Source of the DNA: Thermoleophilaceae bacterium
GTDB taxonomy: Bacteria > Actinomycetota > Thermoleophilia > Solirubrobacterales > Thermoleophilaceae
Direction: 5' to 3'
DNA: 56,843 bases
Assembly: GCA_019683805.1 (NCBI GenBank)
Contig: JADGHQ010000009.1
Span: 1-56,843 of the forward strand
A model generated the notes under the pieces. It saw nothing but the letters and a program-made list of their open reading frames with translations, had not been told where the DNA came from and made no database searches. How positions within the stretch are numbered: the stretch's first letter is position 1; every line of letters begins with the position of its first letter. Positions 44,269 to 52,040 of the stretch are shown piece after piece. The position numbers and the translations under genes are program-made.

Positions 44269-44769
44269 ATGTTCGAGAGGCTCAACACCCCGCAGGAGCT
44301 GTTCGACTACCAGCTCGGCGCTGCGCTCACCATGGAGCGCAACGTGCTCGAGATGCTCGGCGACCTCGAGGAGAGGACGCGCAGCGACGAGCTGCGGCGG
44401 CAGTTCCACCACCACGCGGACGAGACGCGACAGCAGATCGGCAACATCGAGGAGTCGTTCCGCGCGCTCGGCGAGGAGCCCGACGACAGCCCCTGCCCGG
44501 CGATCCAGGGCCTCGAGAAGGAGGCGAAGGCGAACATCAAGAAGGCCGACGACAGCGTGCTCGACGCGGTGATCCTCGCCGGCGCGGCGGAGACCGAGCA
44601 CCACGAGATCGCGGTCTACGAGAGCCTGATCGGGCAGGCCCAGGCGATGGGCCGGCAGCGGGTCGTGGACCTGCTCAGCCAGAACCTCGAGCAGGAGCAG
44701 CACACGCTCGACGAGGTCAGGCAGCACGCGCGGCGGCTGGCCCAGTCGATGCCGGGCACGACGGCATAG
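44269..44769 (+). CDS. ferritin-like DUF892 (YciE/YciF) protein
   Basis: The 166-residue four-helix protein has repeated Glu/His pairs (FHHHADETRQQI, AAETEHHEIAVYE, LEQEQHTLDEV) suited to a di-iron site, and the start MFERLNTPQELFDYQLGAAL typical of DUF892. Members are linked to stress responses, but the reaction is not established. Start ATG 44269 follows AAGGGAG. It is convergent with the antiporter gene across a strong hairpin. Confidence 0.85.
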   Translation: MFERLNTPQELFDYQLGAALTMERNVLEMLGDLEERTRSDELRRQFHHHADETRQQIGNIEESFRALGEEPDDSPCPAIQGLEKEAKANIKKADDSVLDAVILAGAAETEHHEIAVYESLIGQAQAMGRQRVVDLLSQNLEQEQHTLDEVRQHARRLAQSMPGTTA

Positions 44770-44773
44770 GGGC

Positions 44774-44824
44774 CGCGGACGCGCGGGCGGCGGCCGGTCC
44801 GGCGCCTCCCCCGCCCGGTCCGCG
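44774..44824. terminator. bidirectional hairpin between convergent genes
   Basis: CGCGGAC (44774-44780) pairs with GTCCGCG (44818-44824), and inside it CGGGCGG (44784-44790) pairs with CCGCCCG (44811-44817). The structure fills nearly all of the 58 bp between the two stop codons. Confidence 0.65.
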
Positions 44825-44827
44825 ACC

Positions 44828-46096
44828 TCAGCGCAGCCGCTTGACGAGCGGCGTGGCCGTGAGCCCGTGCACGACCACGGAGACGAGCACCGCCGCCATG
44901 ATCGTCCACGCGACCTTCCCCTCCTCGGCGGCCGGGAACGCCCCTGCGCCGACGATCAGCGCAAGGTAGTTGAGCGACGCGATCCCCTTGACGCCGAACC
45001 AGGCGAGGTAGACGCGGTCCCTGGGCGTCAGCGGCGTGCCGGCCAGCGACAGGAACACGAGCAGCGGTCGGATCACCACGATCAGCAGCGGCACGAGCAG
45101 CCAGCCGGCCGCGCCCGGGGCGCCGAAGTCCCCCCACGTCAGCATCGCGCCGAACAGCGCGAGCGCCACCAGCTCGGCGAAGGTCTTGACCACCTCGGCG
45201 CCGTCGTGGACGCGCCGGTTGTAGGCGTGCTCGAACTCCTGCTGCCGGAAGCCCACGCCGCCCGCGAGGACCGCGAGGAAGCCGTAGAGGTCGAGCGCCT
45301 GCGCGGCGCCGTAGATGAGCAGCGCGCCCGCCACGCCGAGCCAGCCGTCGAGCTCCGGGACGAGCAGGCCGCGGCGCCTGAGCGCGAAGGTGACCTGACC
45401 GAACAGGTAGCCGAGCACCCCGCCGAAGAGCAGGCCGCCGGCCGCGCCGTAGAGCACCTCGGTGCCGATCCACTTCCCGAGCCAGCCCGTGCCCCCCTCT
45501 GCTGCGATCAGCGTGCCGAGCACGACGAACGGCACGCCCAGCCCGTCGTTCAGGCCCGCCTCGCTCGTGAGCGCGAACTCGGCCTCGCGCTCCTCCTCCT
45601 CGGCCCCGGGCGGGCCGACGCCCAGGCCGCCCGCGAGCACGGGGTCGGTGGGCGCGAGCGCCGCGCCGAGCGCGACCGCGGCGCCGAGCGAGAGCCCCAT
45701 CGGGCCCGCGCCCCAGGCCGCGACCGCGGCGATGGTCGCCACCATCGCGAAGCCGAGCAGCCTGATCGGCGAGCTCCAGCCGCGCAGCGTGAGCCGGCGC
45801 CGCAGCCGCAAGCCGGTGGCGAAGAGAGCGAGCACCATCGCGGCCTCGCTCACCCGCTGGAGCAGCAGGTGGTCGTCGATCGGGTCGAGCGGGCCGCGAT
45901 CGTACAGGCGCAGACCGAGCCCGAGGACCGCGCCCACCGCGATGTAGAGGACCGCGACCGAGTAGGCGCGCTCGTGCTCGTGCGGGAGCGCGGCCACCGC
46001 CGCGACCAGGACGACGCCCAGGAACGCGAGGCCGACGTCGAAGGGGTCGCCGAGCGAGAAGCCGGCGGCGGCGAGCGGGGCCACCCCGCCCGTCAA
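44828..46096 (-). CDS. CPA1-family Na+/H+ antiporter
   Basis: About 422 residues with 12 or so membrane helices. ALAPTDPVLAGGLGVGPPGA holds the CPA1 T-D-P motif, and ALTSEAGLNDGLGVPFVVLG holds the ESxxND-like motif (SEAGLND). FGVKGIASLNYLALIVG is the late conserved segment. It exchanges Na+ or K+ for H+ at the membrane. TTG 46096 overlaps the stop of the upstream gene (TTGA); GTG 46084 is an alternative. It is the last gene of an operon of membrane and hydrolase genes. Confidence 0.85.
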   Translation of the reverse strand: MTGGVAPLAAAGFSLGDPFDVGLAFLGVVLVAAVAALPHEHERAYSVAVLYIAVGAVLGLGLRLYDRGPLDPIDDHLLLQRVSEAAMVLALFATGLRLRRRLTLRGWSSPIRLLGFAMVATIAAVAAWGAGPMGLSLGAAVALGAALAPTDPVLAGGLGVGPPGAEEEEREAEFALTSEAGLNDGLGVPFVVLGTLIAAEGGTGWLGKWIGTEVLYGAAGGLLFGGVLGYLFGQVTFALRRRGLLVPELDGWLGVAGALLIYGAAQALDLYGFLAVLAGGVGFRQQEFEHAYNRRVHDGAEVVKTFAELVALALFGAMLTWGDFGAPGAAGWLLVPLLIVVIRPLLVFLSLAGTPLTPRDRVYLAWFGVKGIASLNYLALIVGAGAFPAAEEGKVAWTIMAAVLVSVVVHGLTATPLVKRLR

Positions 46097-46986
46097 CCGG
46101 CCTCGCGCAGGAACGCGAGAACCGCCTCCGCGATCCGCTCGCCCGCGTCCTCCTGCAGGAAGTGCGCGGCGTCCTCGATCGCGACCTGCTCGCCCGCGCC
46201 GGGGATCAGGTCGCAGAGCACCTGCCCCGAGCGCGGGAACGGGAACACCGGGTCCGAGTCCGAGAAGGCGACGAGCGCCGGCTTCTCCCAGCGCGAGAGT
46301 GCGTCGCGCACCGCCCGCATCTCCGCGGCTCCGGGATCGTCGTCGGAGAGCGGGACGAGCAGCGGGAACTGCGCGGCGCCGGCCTTCGACTCGGGCGTCG
46401 GGAAGGGCGCCTCGTAGGCGGCGATCACCTCGGGCGGCACGTCGGTCGCGGTGGCGCCGGAGATCACGAAGCCCACCGGCAGGTCGGGGTTGCGCTCGGC
46501 GAACGCCCGCCAGGCCATGAACCCCTTCGACACCCGCCCGTTGAAGAGCCCCGTGTTGAGGATCACGAGGCGGGCGACGCGGTCGTCGTGCTCGACGGCC
46601 CAGCGCAGGCCGATCGGGCCGCCCCAGTCCTGCACCACCACCGTCGCGCCGCGCAGGTCGAGCGTGTCGAGGACGCGCGACACCGTCTCGACGTGGCGGT
46701 CGTAGCTGTACCAGCGCCGGTCGGTCGGCTTGTCGGAGCGCCCGAAGCCGGCGTAGTCCGGGCAGATCACGCGGTAGCCGGCTCCCGTGAGCACGCGCAG
46801 CATCTTGCGGTAGAGGTACGCCCAGGTCGGCTCGCCGTGGAAGCACACGATCGGCTCGCCGTCGCGCGGGCCCTCGTCCACGTAGTGCATCCGCAGGCCG
46901 TCGAGGTCGACCCAGTGGGGGGCGAAGTCGTAGCCGGGCAGGCCCCGGAAGCGCTCCTCGGGCGTGCGGTACAGCTCGGGCATCAC
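46093..46986 (-). CDS. haloalkane-dehalogenase-like alpha/beta hydrolase
   Basis: The 297-residue protein has CFHGEPTWAYLYRKM (oxyanion and halide-stabilising Glu, as in HGEPTW enzymes), DYAGFGRSDKP, VVVQDWGGPIG (Asp nucleophile with the neighbouring halide-binding Trp), FSDSDPVFP and EDAAHFLQED (catalytic His). These match haloalkane dehalogenases of the DhlA-like subgroup. GTG 46986 or ATG 46983 is the start; the stop of the HlyIII gene overlaps it. The natural substrate is unknown. Confidence 0.85.
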   Translation of the reverse strand: MMPELYRTPEERFRGLPGYDFAPHWVDLDGLRMHYVDEGPRDGEPIVCFHGEPTWAYLYRKMLRVLTGAGYRVICPDYAGFGRSDKPTDRRWYSYDRHVETVSRVLDTLDLRGATVVVQDWGGPIGLRWAVEHDDRVARLVILNTGLFNGRVSKGFMAWRAFAERNPDLPVGFVISGATATDVPPEVIAAYEAPFPTPESKAGAAQFPLLVPLSDDDPGAAEMRAVRDALSRWEKPALVAFSDSDPVFPFPRSGQVLCDLIPGAGEQVAIEDAAHFLQEDAGERIAEAVLAFLREAG

Positions 46987-47657
46987 AGCACCGCGTAGGC
47001 CGCGACCGCCGCGTAGTGCAGCGCGGCGGCGGCGAGCACGAGCATGTGGAAGATCTCGTGGTAGCCGAAGACGGCGGGGTTGGGGTCGGGCCGGCGCGTC
47101 GCGTAGACGATCGCGCCCGCCGTGTAGAGCAGGCCGCCGCCGACCAGCAGCGCGAGCGCGAGCGGCCCCGCGCTCGAGACGATCTGCGGCACCGCGACGA
47201 CGGCGACCCAGCCGAGCGCCAGGTAGACCGCCGCCGCCACCGGCTTGGGGGCGTCAATCCAGACGAGCTTCAGGAGCGTCCCGCCGGCAGCGCCGCCCCA
47301 GGCGACCGCGAGCACGGCGTTTGCCAGCGCGCCGTGCAGGACGAGCAGGCAGAACGGCGTGTAGGTACCGGCCATGAGGATGAAGATCATCGAGTGGTCG
47401 AGCCGGCGCATCCAGCGGCGGGCGGACACGCTGCGCCAGTTCACGCGGTGGTAGAGCGCGCTGGTCCCGAGCAGCGCCGACAGCGAGCCCGCGTAGACCG
47501 CCGCGGCGACCAGCGCGCGGGCGCCCTCGGCGAGCGCGACCAGCGCGGCCCCGGCGGCGAGCGAGCAGAAGAAGGCCCACTGGTGCGACACGCCCCGCAG
47601 GCGCGGCTTGGCGGGGACGGGCGAACGGTCGATGCTGCGCGCGGCGACGGTCGGCAC
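46983..47657 (-). CDS. hemolysin III/PAQR-family membrane protein
   Basis: About 224 residues with seven membrane helices. The family His sites are present: LGTSALYHRVNW, RRLDHSMIFILMAGTYTPFC, and GYHEIFHMLVLAAAALHY near the C-terminus. PAQR-like proteins are membrane hydrolases or receptors, and the bacterial role is uncertain. GTG 47657 (MPTVAARSIDRS) is chosen because minus-strand TAGGGT lies 7 nt upstream; GTG 47666 would overlap that hexamer. Confidence 0.85.
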   Translation of the reverse strand: MPTVAARSIDRSPVPAKPRLRGVSHQWAFFCSLAAGAALVALAEGARALVAAAVYAGSLSALLGTSALYHRVNWRSVSARRWMRRLDHSMIFILMAGTYTPFCLLVLHGALANAVLAVAWGGAAGGTLLKLVWIDAPKPVAAAVYLALGWVAVVAVPQIVSSAGPLALALLVGGGLLYTAGAIVYATRRPDPNPAVFGYHEIFHMLVLAAAALHYAAVAAYAVL

Positions 47658-47662
47658 GACGG

Positions 47663-48529
47663 TCACCCTACCGGCGCGCCGGACGCGATCTCGCCGTCCG
47701 CGCGAGCGCCCACCGCTGCGAGCGCCCCGAGCAGGACGGGCACGAACTCGTCCGCGTTCACGACCACCCCGGCGTGGTCGCAGGCCACCTCGAGCTCGCG
47801 CGCGCCGAGCAGCCGCGCCAGCTCGCGCTGGCGGCGCGGCGGCACGCTGCGGTCGCGCGTCGTCACGATCACCGCGGCAGGCACGCCGAGCGCCGGGGCC
47901 CAGGCGCGGCTGTCGAAGCGCCCGAGCTCGCGGCCAGCCTCCGCGATGTCGAGGCTCGACCCGCGCGAGAGCTCGGACGCGACCCAGGTCGTCGCCTCCG
48001 AGTCGGGGAAGCCGAGCCCCCGCAGGCCCGCGCGCCAGGCGCCCCGCGGAAACAGGCCGAGCGCGAGGCGCAGCGCGCCCATGGAGCGCCAGAGCCAGCG
48101 CATGCGCGGCTCGCGCCAGCACGCGGCGGTGCCGGCCGGGACGAGCGCCGCGACCGTGTCGCGATGGTCGCGCGCCATCAGCTGCGCGATCGACCCGCCC
48201 ATCGAATAGCCGACGACGGTGACGGGCCCGACGCCGAGCTCGCGCACCAGCGCGGCAGCGTCGGCGGCGCAGCGCTCGAGCCGGAAGGGCTCGGGCGAGC
48301 GCAGGCCGCGGCCGTGCCCGCGGTGGTCGATCGCGAGCACGCGGTGGCCGGCCTGCCGGAGCGGCTCGTACACGCGCCACCAGTTGAGGTCGCTCGGGAA
48401 CATCCAGCCGTGCAGGAGCAGGACCGGCGGCCCGTCGCCGCCCGTGTCGCGCACGAACATCTCCCCCACGCCGGGGACGTGCACGAGGCAGCCGGGCGGG
48501 AGCCTCAGCGGCGGCTCGGGGGGCCTCAC
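47663..48529 (-). CDS. alpha/beta-hydrolase-fold protein
   Basis: This 288-residue protein has LLLHGWMFPSDLNWWR, VLAIDHRGHGRG, and VVGYSMGGSIAQLMA with a Ser nucleophile (GYSMG). The Asp is in TTRDRSVPP and the His in CDHAGVVVNADEF. It is probably an esterase or lipase-like hydrolase of unknown substrate. GTG 48529 overlaps the stop of the TetR gene by four bases (GTGA), so the regulator is likely to control it. Confidence 0.85.
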   Translation of the reverse strand: MRPPEPPLRLPPGCLVHVPGVGEMFVRDTGGDGPPVLLLHGWMFPSDLNWWRVYEPLRQAGHRVLAIDHRGHGRGLRSPEPFRLERCAADAAALVRELGVGPVTVVGYSMGGSIAQLMARDHRDTVAALVPAGTAACWREPRMRWLWRSMGALRLALGLFPRGAWRAGLRGLGFPDSEATTWVASELSRGSSLDIAEAGRELGRFDSRAWAPALGVPAAVIVTTRDRSVPPRRQRELARLLGARELEVACDHAGVVVNADEFVPVLLGALAAVGARADGEIASGAPVG

Positions 48530-49206
48530 CGCTCGAGCTCCTCCACGGCCTGCTCGTGGCCCGCCAGCAGCGCCACCTCGAGGTAGGCGATCACGGGCGC
48601 GAGGTCGACCAGCTCGTCGAAGCGGTCCTCGCGCACCCGCTCCCAGGTCAGCTCGTGCACGGCGCCGACGATCGCGCTGAACACCTCGGCCGGCGGCTCG
48701 GGAAGCTCGGGATGCTGCTCGCGCGCGCGTGCGTACAGCTCCCGCAGCTGCTCGGCGAAGCGGCGGTGGACCTCGGCCCGGCGCTCGAGCGCGGCCGGCC
48801 CCGCGGCCAGCACCTCGATCATGAACGTGCGCGCGAAGGCGGGCTCGGCGGAGAGCGTCTCGAGGTACGCGCGCACCCCGGCGCGCAGGCCCGCGCGCCA
48901 GTCGTCGGTCTGGGTGGCATCCGCGATCGCGTCGAGGAGCATCTGCACGCCGACGTCCCAGGCCGCGAGGAAGCACTCCTCCTTGTCGCGGAAGTGCTCG
49001 TAGAAGGTCTTGCGCGACACCCCGGCGCGCCCGACGACGTCGGCGACCGTCGTCGCCGCGTACCCCTTCTCCGCGACCGCCTCGGCCATCGCGCCGAGCA
49101 TGCGCCCGCGCTGCGAGGCGAGCACGACCTCGCGCGCCAGCCGGTGCGGGCCGCGCGGCAGCCGTTCCGGCGCCTCCGGGAGCGAGTGCAGTGGTCCTGG
49201 CGCCAT
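48526..49206 (-). CDS. TetR-family regulator
   Basis: The 226-residue protein has an N-terminal HTH (MLGAMAEAVAEKGYAATTVA, then DVVGRAGVSRKTFYEHFRDK) after a 30-residue basic leader, and a helical ligand-binding domain with a Glu-rich C-terminus. ATG 49206 is chosen since a near-perfect inverted repeat begins 9 nt upstream and longer readings are low-complexity. It heads the operon with the hydrolase, and its gene is divergent from the cyclase gene. Confidence 0.9.
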   Translation of the reverse strand: MAPGPLHSLPEAPERLPRGPHRLAREVVLASQRGRMLGAMAEAVAEKGYAATTVADVVGRAGVSRKTFYEHFRDKEECFLAAWDVGVQMLLDAIADATQTDDWRAGLRAGVRAYLETLSAEPAFARTFMIEVLAAGPAALERRAEVHRRFAEQLRELYARAREQHPELPEPPAEVFSAIVGAVHELTWERVREDRFDELVDLAPVIAYLEVALLAGHEQAVEELER

Positions 49207-49214
49207 AGTGGGAA

Positions 49215-49224
49215 ACGGTACCGT
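49215..49224. promoter_or_regulatory. palindrome ACGGTACCGT, likely TetR operator
   Basis: The 10-bp perfect palindrome ACGGTACCGT sits 8 nt upstream of the TetR start codon, in the region shared with the divergent cyclase gene. Binding there would repress the TetR operon. It is short, so chance cannot be excluded. Confidence 0.4.
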
Positions 49225-49297
49225 ACCCCCGGGCGGGGCCCGGCAGCCCCGCGCGCGAGGCAGGCTGACCCGGGTGGACGGCGCGAAAGGCGGGTCT

Positions 49298-50425
49298 GTG
49301 AGGCGAGGCGGCGTGGACTTCGATGGCGAAGGGCTGGTCGGCGGACTCGAGGGAGCCGCGCGCGAGGCTCGCGTCGCGCTGCTCGAGCAGCTCCTCGCCG
49401 ACGGCGTGCCGCTCGACGAGCTGCGCCGGGCGGTCGCCGAGGACCGCCTCGTGCTGCTGCCGGTGGAGCGCGAGCTCGAGGGGCGCGGCGAGCGCCTCAC
49501 GGCCGCCGAGGTCGCGGAGCGCGCCGCGCTCGAGCCCGAGCTCTTCGAGCGGATCGGCCGCTCGCTCGGCCTCGCGCTGGCCGAGCCGGGCGAGCGCGTC
49601 TACGGAGAGCTCGACGTGGAGGCCGCCCGCGCGGTGAAGCGCTTCATGGACGCGGGCTTCGACGAGCGTTCGATCCTCGAGGTGAACCGCGCGATGGGCC
49701 AGGCTCTGAGCCAGCTCGCGCGCACCGTGGCGGAGGCCACCACGCGCCTGCTGCTGCGCGAGGGCGGCACCGAGCGGGACATGGCGCTGCGGCTCGCGGC
49801 GGCGCAGCGCGAGCTCTTCCCCGTGCTCGGCTCGGTGATGGAGTACGTGCTCCGGCGCCACCAGCTCGAGCTGGCGCGGCAGGAGGCGGTGACGGCGGCC
49901 GAGATCGCCGAGGGCAGGCTCGCCGGCGCGCGCCGGACGGCGGTCGCGTTCGCGGACCTCGTCGGCTTCACGCGCCTCGGCGAGGAGCTGCCGCCCGAGG
50001 AGGTCGGCACGCTCGCCGAGCGCCTCAACGATCTCGCGCTCGAGGCGGCCACGCCACCCGTGCGGCTCGTGAAGATGATCGGCGACGCCGCGATGCTCGC
50101 CTCGCACGACCCCGACGCTCTGCTCGAGGCGGCCCTCGCGCTCGTGGAGCGCGGTGAGGAGGAGGGCGGCGACTTCCCGCAGCTGCGCGCCGGCGTGGCC
50201 TACGGCGAGGCGCTCGCGCGCGCCGGCGATCTCTACGGGAGGCCGGTGAACCTCGCGAGCCGCGTGACCGCGATCGCCCGCCCCGGGAGCGTGCTGGCCA
50301 CGGCGGAGGTGCGCGAGAGCGTGCGTGGCGAGTACGCCTGGTCCGCCGCCGGGCGCCGGCGGATCAAGGGCGTGCGCGGGGCCGTGTCGCTCCACCGCGT
50401 GAGGCGGGCGAGCCCGCGCGGCTAG
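49298..50425 (+). CDS. class III adenylate/guanylate cyclase with regulatory N-terminus
   Basis: The 375-residue protein has a helical N-terminal domain of about 210 residues (the adenylate cyclase regulatory domain of actinobacterial cyclases). The catalytic domain has AFADLVGFTRLGEELPPEEV (first metal Asp), KMIGDAAMLAS (second metal Asp) and GDLYGRPVNLASRVTAIARP. Both metal ligands are present, so it is likely active and soluble. GTG 49298 has AAAGG eight bases upstream; GTG 49274 is possible. Confidence 0.85.
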   Translation: MRRGGVDFDGEGLVGGLEGAAREARVALLEQLLADGVPLDELRRAVAEDRLVLLPVERELEGRGERLTAAEVAERAALEPELFERIGRSLGLALAEPGERVYGELDVEAARAVKRFMDAGFDERSILEVNRAMGQALSQLARTVAEATTRLLLREGGTERDMALRLAAAQRELFPVLGSVMEYVLRRHQLELARQEAVTAAEIAEGRLAGARRTAVAFADLVGFTRLGEELPPEEVGTLAERLNDLALEAATPPVRLVKMIGDAAMLASHDPDALLEAALALVERGEEEGGDFPQLRAGVAYGEALARAGDLYGRPVNLASRVTAIARPGSVLATAEVRESVRGEYAWSAAGRRRIKGVRGAVSLHRVRRASPRG

Positions 50426-50503
50426 CCCTGCCCGGCGGCCCGCCAGGCCCGCCGCGCGTCGCCGCCCCGGGGAGTCGGCCGACTGCCTTAAGCTGCCCCT
50501 GCC

Positions 50504-51130
50504 GTGACTTCCGCACAAGAGGAGCAGACCCGCAGCCGACTGACCGCCGCCGAGCGCCGCGCCGAGATCCTCGACGCGGCGATGGAGGTATTCGGGCGGC
50601 ACGGCTACCACGGGTCCTCGATCGACGAGATCGCCAAGGCCGCGGGCATCTCGAAGGCCCTGATCTACGAGCACTTCCCGTCGAAGCGCGAGCTGCACGC
50701 CTCGCTGCTCGAGCACCACGTCGACGAGCTGATCGAGCGGCTGACCGCGAGCGCCGGCACGGGCGAGCCGGGCGAGGTCCGGCTGCGCGCGGGCGTCGAC
50801 GCGTTCTTCCGCTTCGTCGAGGAGCGGCGCGAGGCGTGGCGGATGCTCTTCCGCGACTCCGCCGACCCCGAGCTCGCGGAGACCTACGCGCGGCTCCAGA
50901 CGAGCTCCACGCTCGCGGTCGCGGACCTGATCGCGACCGACCCGGCCGCGCGCGACAAGAGCAGCGAGCGCACGATCGAGATGCTGGCGCTGCTCCTGTC
51001 GGGCGCCGTGCAGTCGCTCGCGAACTGGTGGCACTCGCACCAGGACGTGCCGCGCGAGGAGCTCGTCGACCGCGTCATGGACTTCTGCTGGGTCGGCCTG
51101 CGCCGCCTCAGCGGCTCGGATCGGGACTGA
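50504..51130 (+). CDS. TetR-family regulator
   Basis: This 208-residue protein has a canonical TetR HTH (RRAEILDAAMEVFGRHGYHG, SSIDEIAKAAGISKALIYEH-F) and an all-helical effector domain (MLFRDSADPELAETYARLQT). GTG 50504 has TAAGCT nine nt upstream and no Shine-Dalgarno. The neighbour downstream is an AhpD-like gene, but 220 bp separate them, so its target cannot be read from position alone. Confidence 0.9.
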   Translation: MTSAQEEQTRSRLTAAERRAEILDAAMEVFGRHGYHGSSIDEIAKAAGISKALIYEHFPSKRELHASLLEHHVDELIERLTASAGTGEPGEVRLRAGVDAFFRFVEERREAWRMLFRDSADPELAETYARLQTSSTLAVADLIATDPAARDKSSERTIEMLALLLSGAVQSLANWWHSHQDVPREELVDRVMDFCWVGLRRLSGSDRD

Positions 51131-51352
51131 GCGCGCGCCCGCTCCGCCGCGCGGCGACGCGCGGCCGCGGCCGCCCATCGTCCGCGCTTTACCCGCTTCA
51201 TGCCCGGGAGTACGTTGGTGGGAGGACTCGCGGTGCATCCCGACGGCAGCGACGCCTCCCGCGACCCCGCAGAGGAGGTGAGGCACCAGCGCAGGCGGCG
51301 GCGGCACCGCGCTCGCCGCTCGACACCCTTTTCCCGCGCCCCTGGAGGCGAG

Positions 51353-51760
51353 ATGGACCGCATGACGATCGACCACGAGATCGAGGAGACCCTCGGCCTC
51401 GTCCCGACGTTCTTACACGACGTTCCCGACTTCCTGATCGAGTCCGAGTGGCAGAGCTTCAAGCTGCTCGAGCTCGCGGAGACGGCGATCCCCAACAAGT
51501 ACAAGGAGCTGATCGGGCTCGGCGTCTCGGGCGCCACGCGCTGCCGCTACTGCGCGTACTTCCACACCGAGGCGGCGCGCCTCTTCGGCGCGACCGAGGC
51601 GGAGATCGCCGAGGCGTCGCTGATGGCGAAGCACACGATGGGCTGGAGCACGTACCTGAACGCGAAGCAGTTCGACTACGACGAGTTCAAGGCGGAGTTC
51701 GACCGCATCGCAGAGCACGTGCGCGCGCAGATGGCCGCGCAGCAGCCCGCCCACGCCTGA
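51353..51760 (+). CDS. AhpD/carboxymuconolactone-decarboxylase-like protein
   Basis: This 135-residue protein has ATRCRYCAYFHTEAARLFGA, the CxxC-x3-H motif of AhpD-like alkylhydroperoxidases, in the usual helical setting. ATG 51353 is chosen since GGAGG lies 7 nt upstream; an extended frame from 51200 adds only Arg-rich residues. It would reduce peroxides or act on a small electrophile. The 222 bp upstream of it contain no gene I can support. Confidence 0.85.
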   Translation: MDRMTIDHEIEETLGLVPTFLHDVPDFLIESEWQSFKLLELAETAIPNKYKELIGLGVSGATRCRYCAYFHTEAARLFGATEAEIAEASLMAKHTMGWSTYLNAKQFDYDEFKAEFDRIAEHVRAQMAAQQPAHA

Positions 51761-51769
51761 CCGCCCGAC

Positions 51770-51796
51770 GGGCGGGCGGCTCGGGGCCGTCCGCCC
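51770..51796. terminator. bidirectional hairpin between convergent genes
   Basis: GGGCGGGCGG (51770-51779) pairs with CCGTCCGCCC (51787-51796) over ten pairs with one G-T, and a 7-nt loop. It lies between the AhpD-like stop and the stop of the small gene at 51803. Confidence 0.6.
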
Positions 51797-51802
51797 GCCT
51801 CC

Positions 51803-52006
51803 CTACCCGCGCTCCCGGGCGCGCGCGAGCGCGCGGTCGAAGTCGTCGAGGACCGCGTCGAGCGCCGCCAGCGCATCCGCGGTGGCCCCGCTCTCGTCGG
51901 ATCGCATCAGCGCCTGGGACATGCGCGCTCCGGCGAGCAGGACCGAGAGCTCGTGGGCTGTCATCGTCGCCCGGAAGACGCCCGGGCGCGTCTGCTCGAG
52001 CCTCAT
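51803..52006 (-). CDS. small helical hypothetical protein
   Basis: The 67-residue protein (RLEQTRPGVFRATMTAHELS, VLLAGARMSQALMR, ALAALDAVLDDFDRALARAR) is a helical single domain without known family. ATG 52006 has minus-strand TAGAGT 6 nt upstream and no Shine-Dalgarno. It is divergent from the MBL-rhodanese gene, with only 34 bp between the two start codons. Confidence 0.65.
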   Translation of the reverse strand: MRLEQTRPGVFRATMTAHELSVLLAGARMSQALMRSDESGATADALAALDAVLDDFDRALARARERG

Positions 52007-52012
52007 CGACCG

Positions 52013-52034
52013 ACTCTAGCCCAGGGTGTACGCT
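52013..52034. promoter_or_regulatory. back-to-back -10 elements of two divergent leaderless genes
   Basis: Minus-strand TAGAGT (52018-52013) lies 6 nt before ATG 52006, and plus-strand TACGCT (52029-52034) lies 6 nt before GTG 52041. The two promoters share a 34-bp gap, so each -35 region must lie inside the neighbouring promoter or gene. Confidence 0.55.
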
Positions 52035-52040
52035 CGCGAC

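Noticed and set aside
47663-51376. Single minus-strand open frame of 1237 codons
   Set aside because: Only its last 288 codons form a real protein (hydrolase); the rest lies opposite the cyclase, TetR and AhpD genes or in a different frame from the TetR gene.
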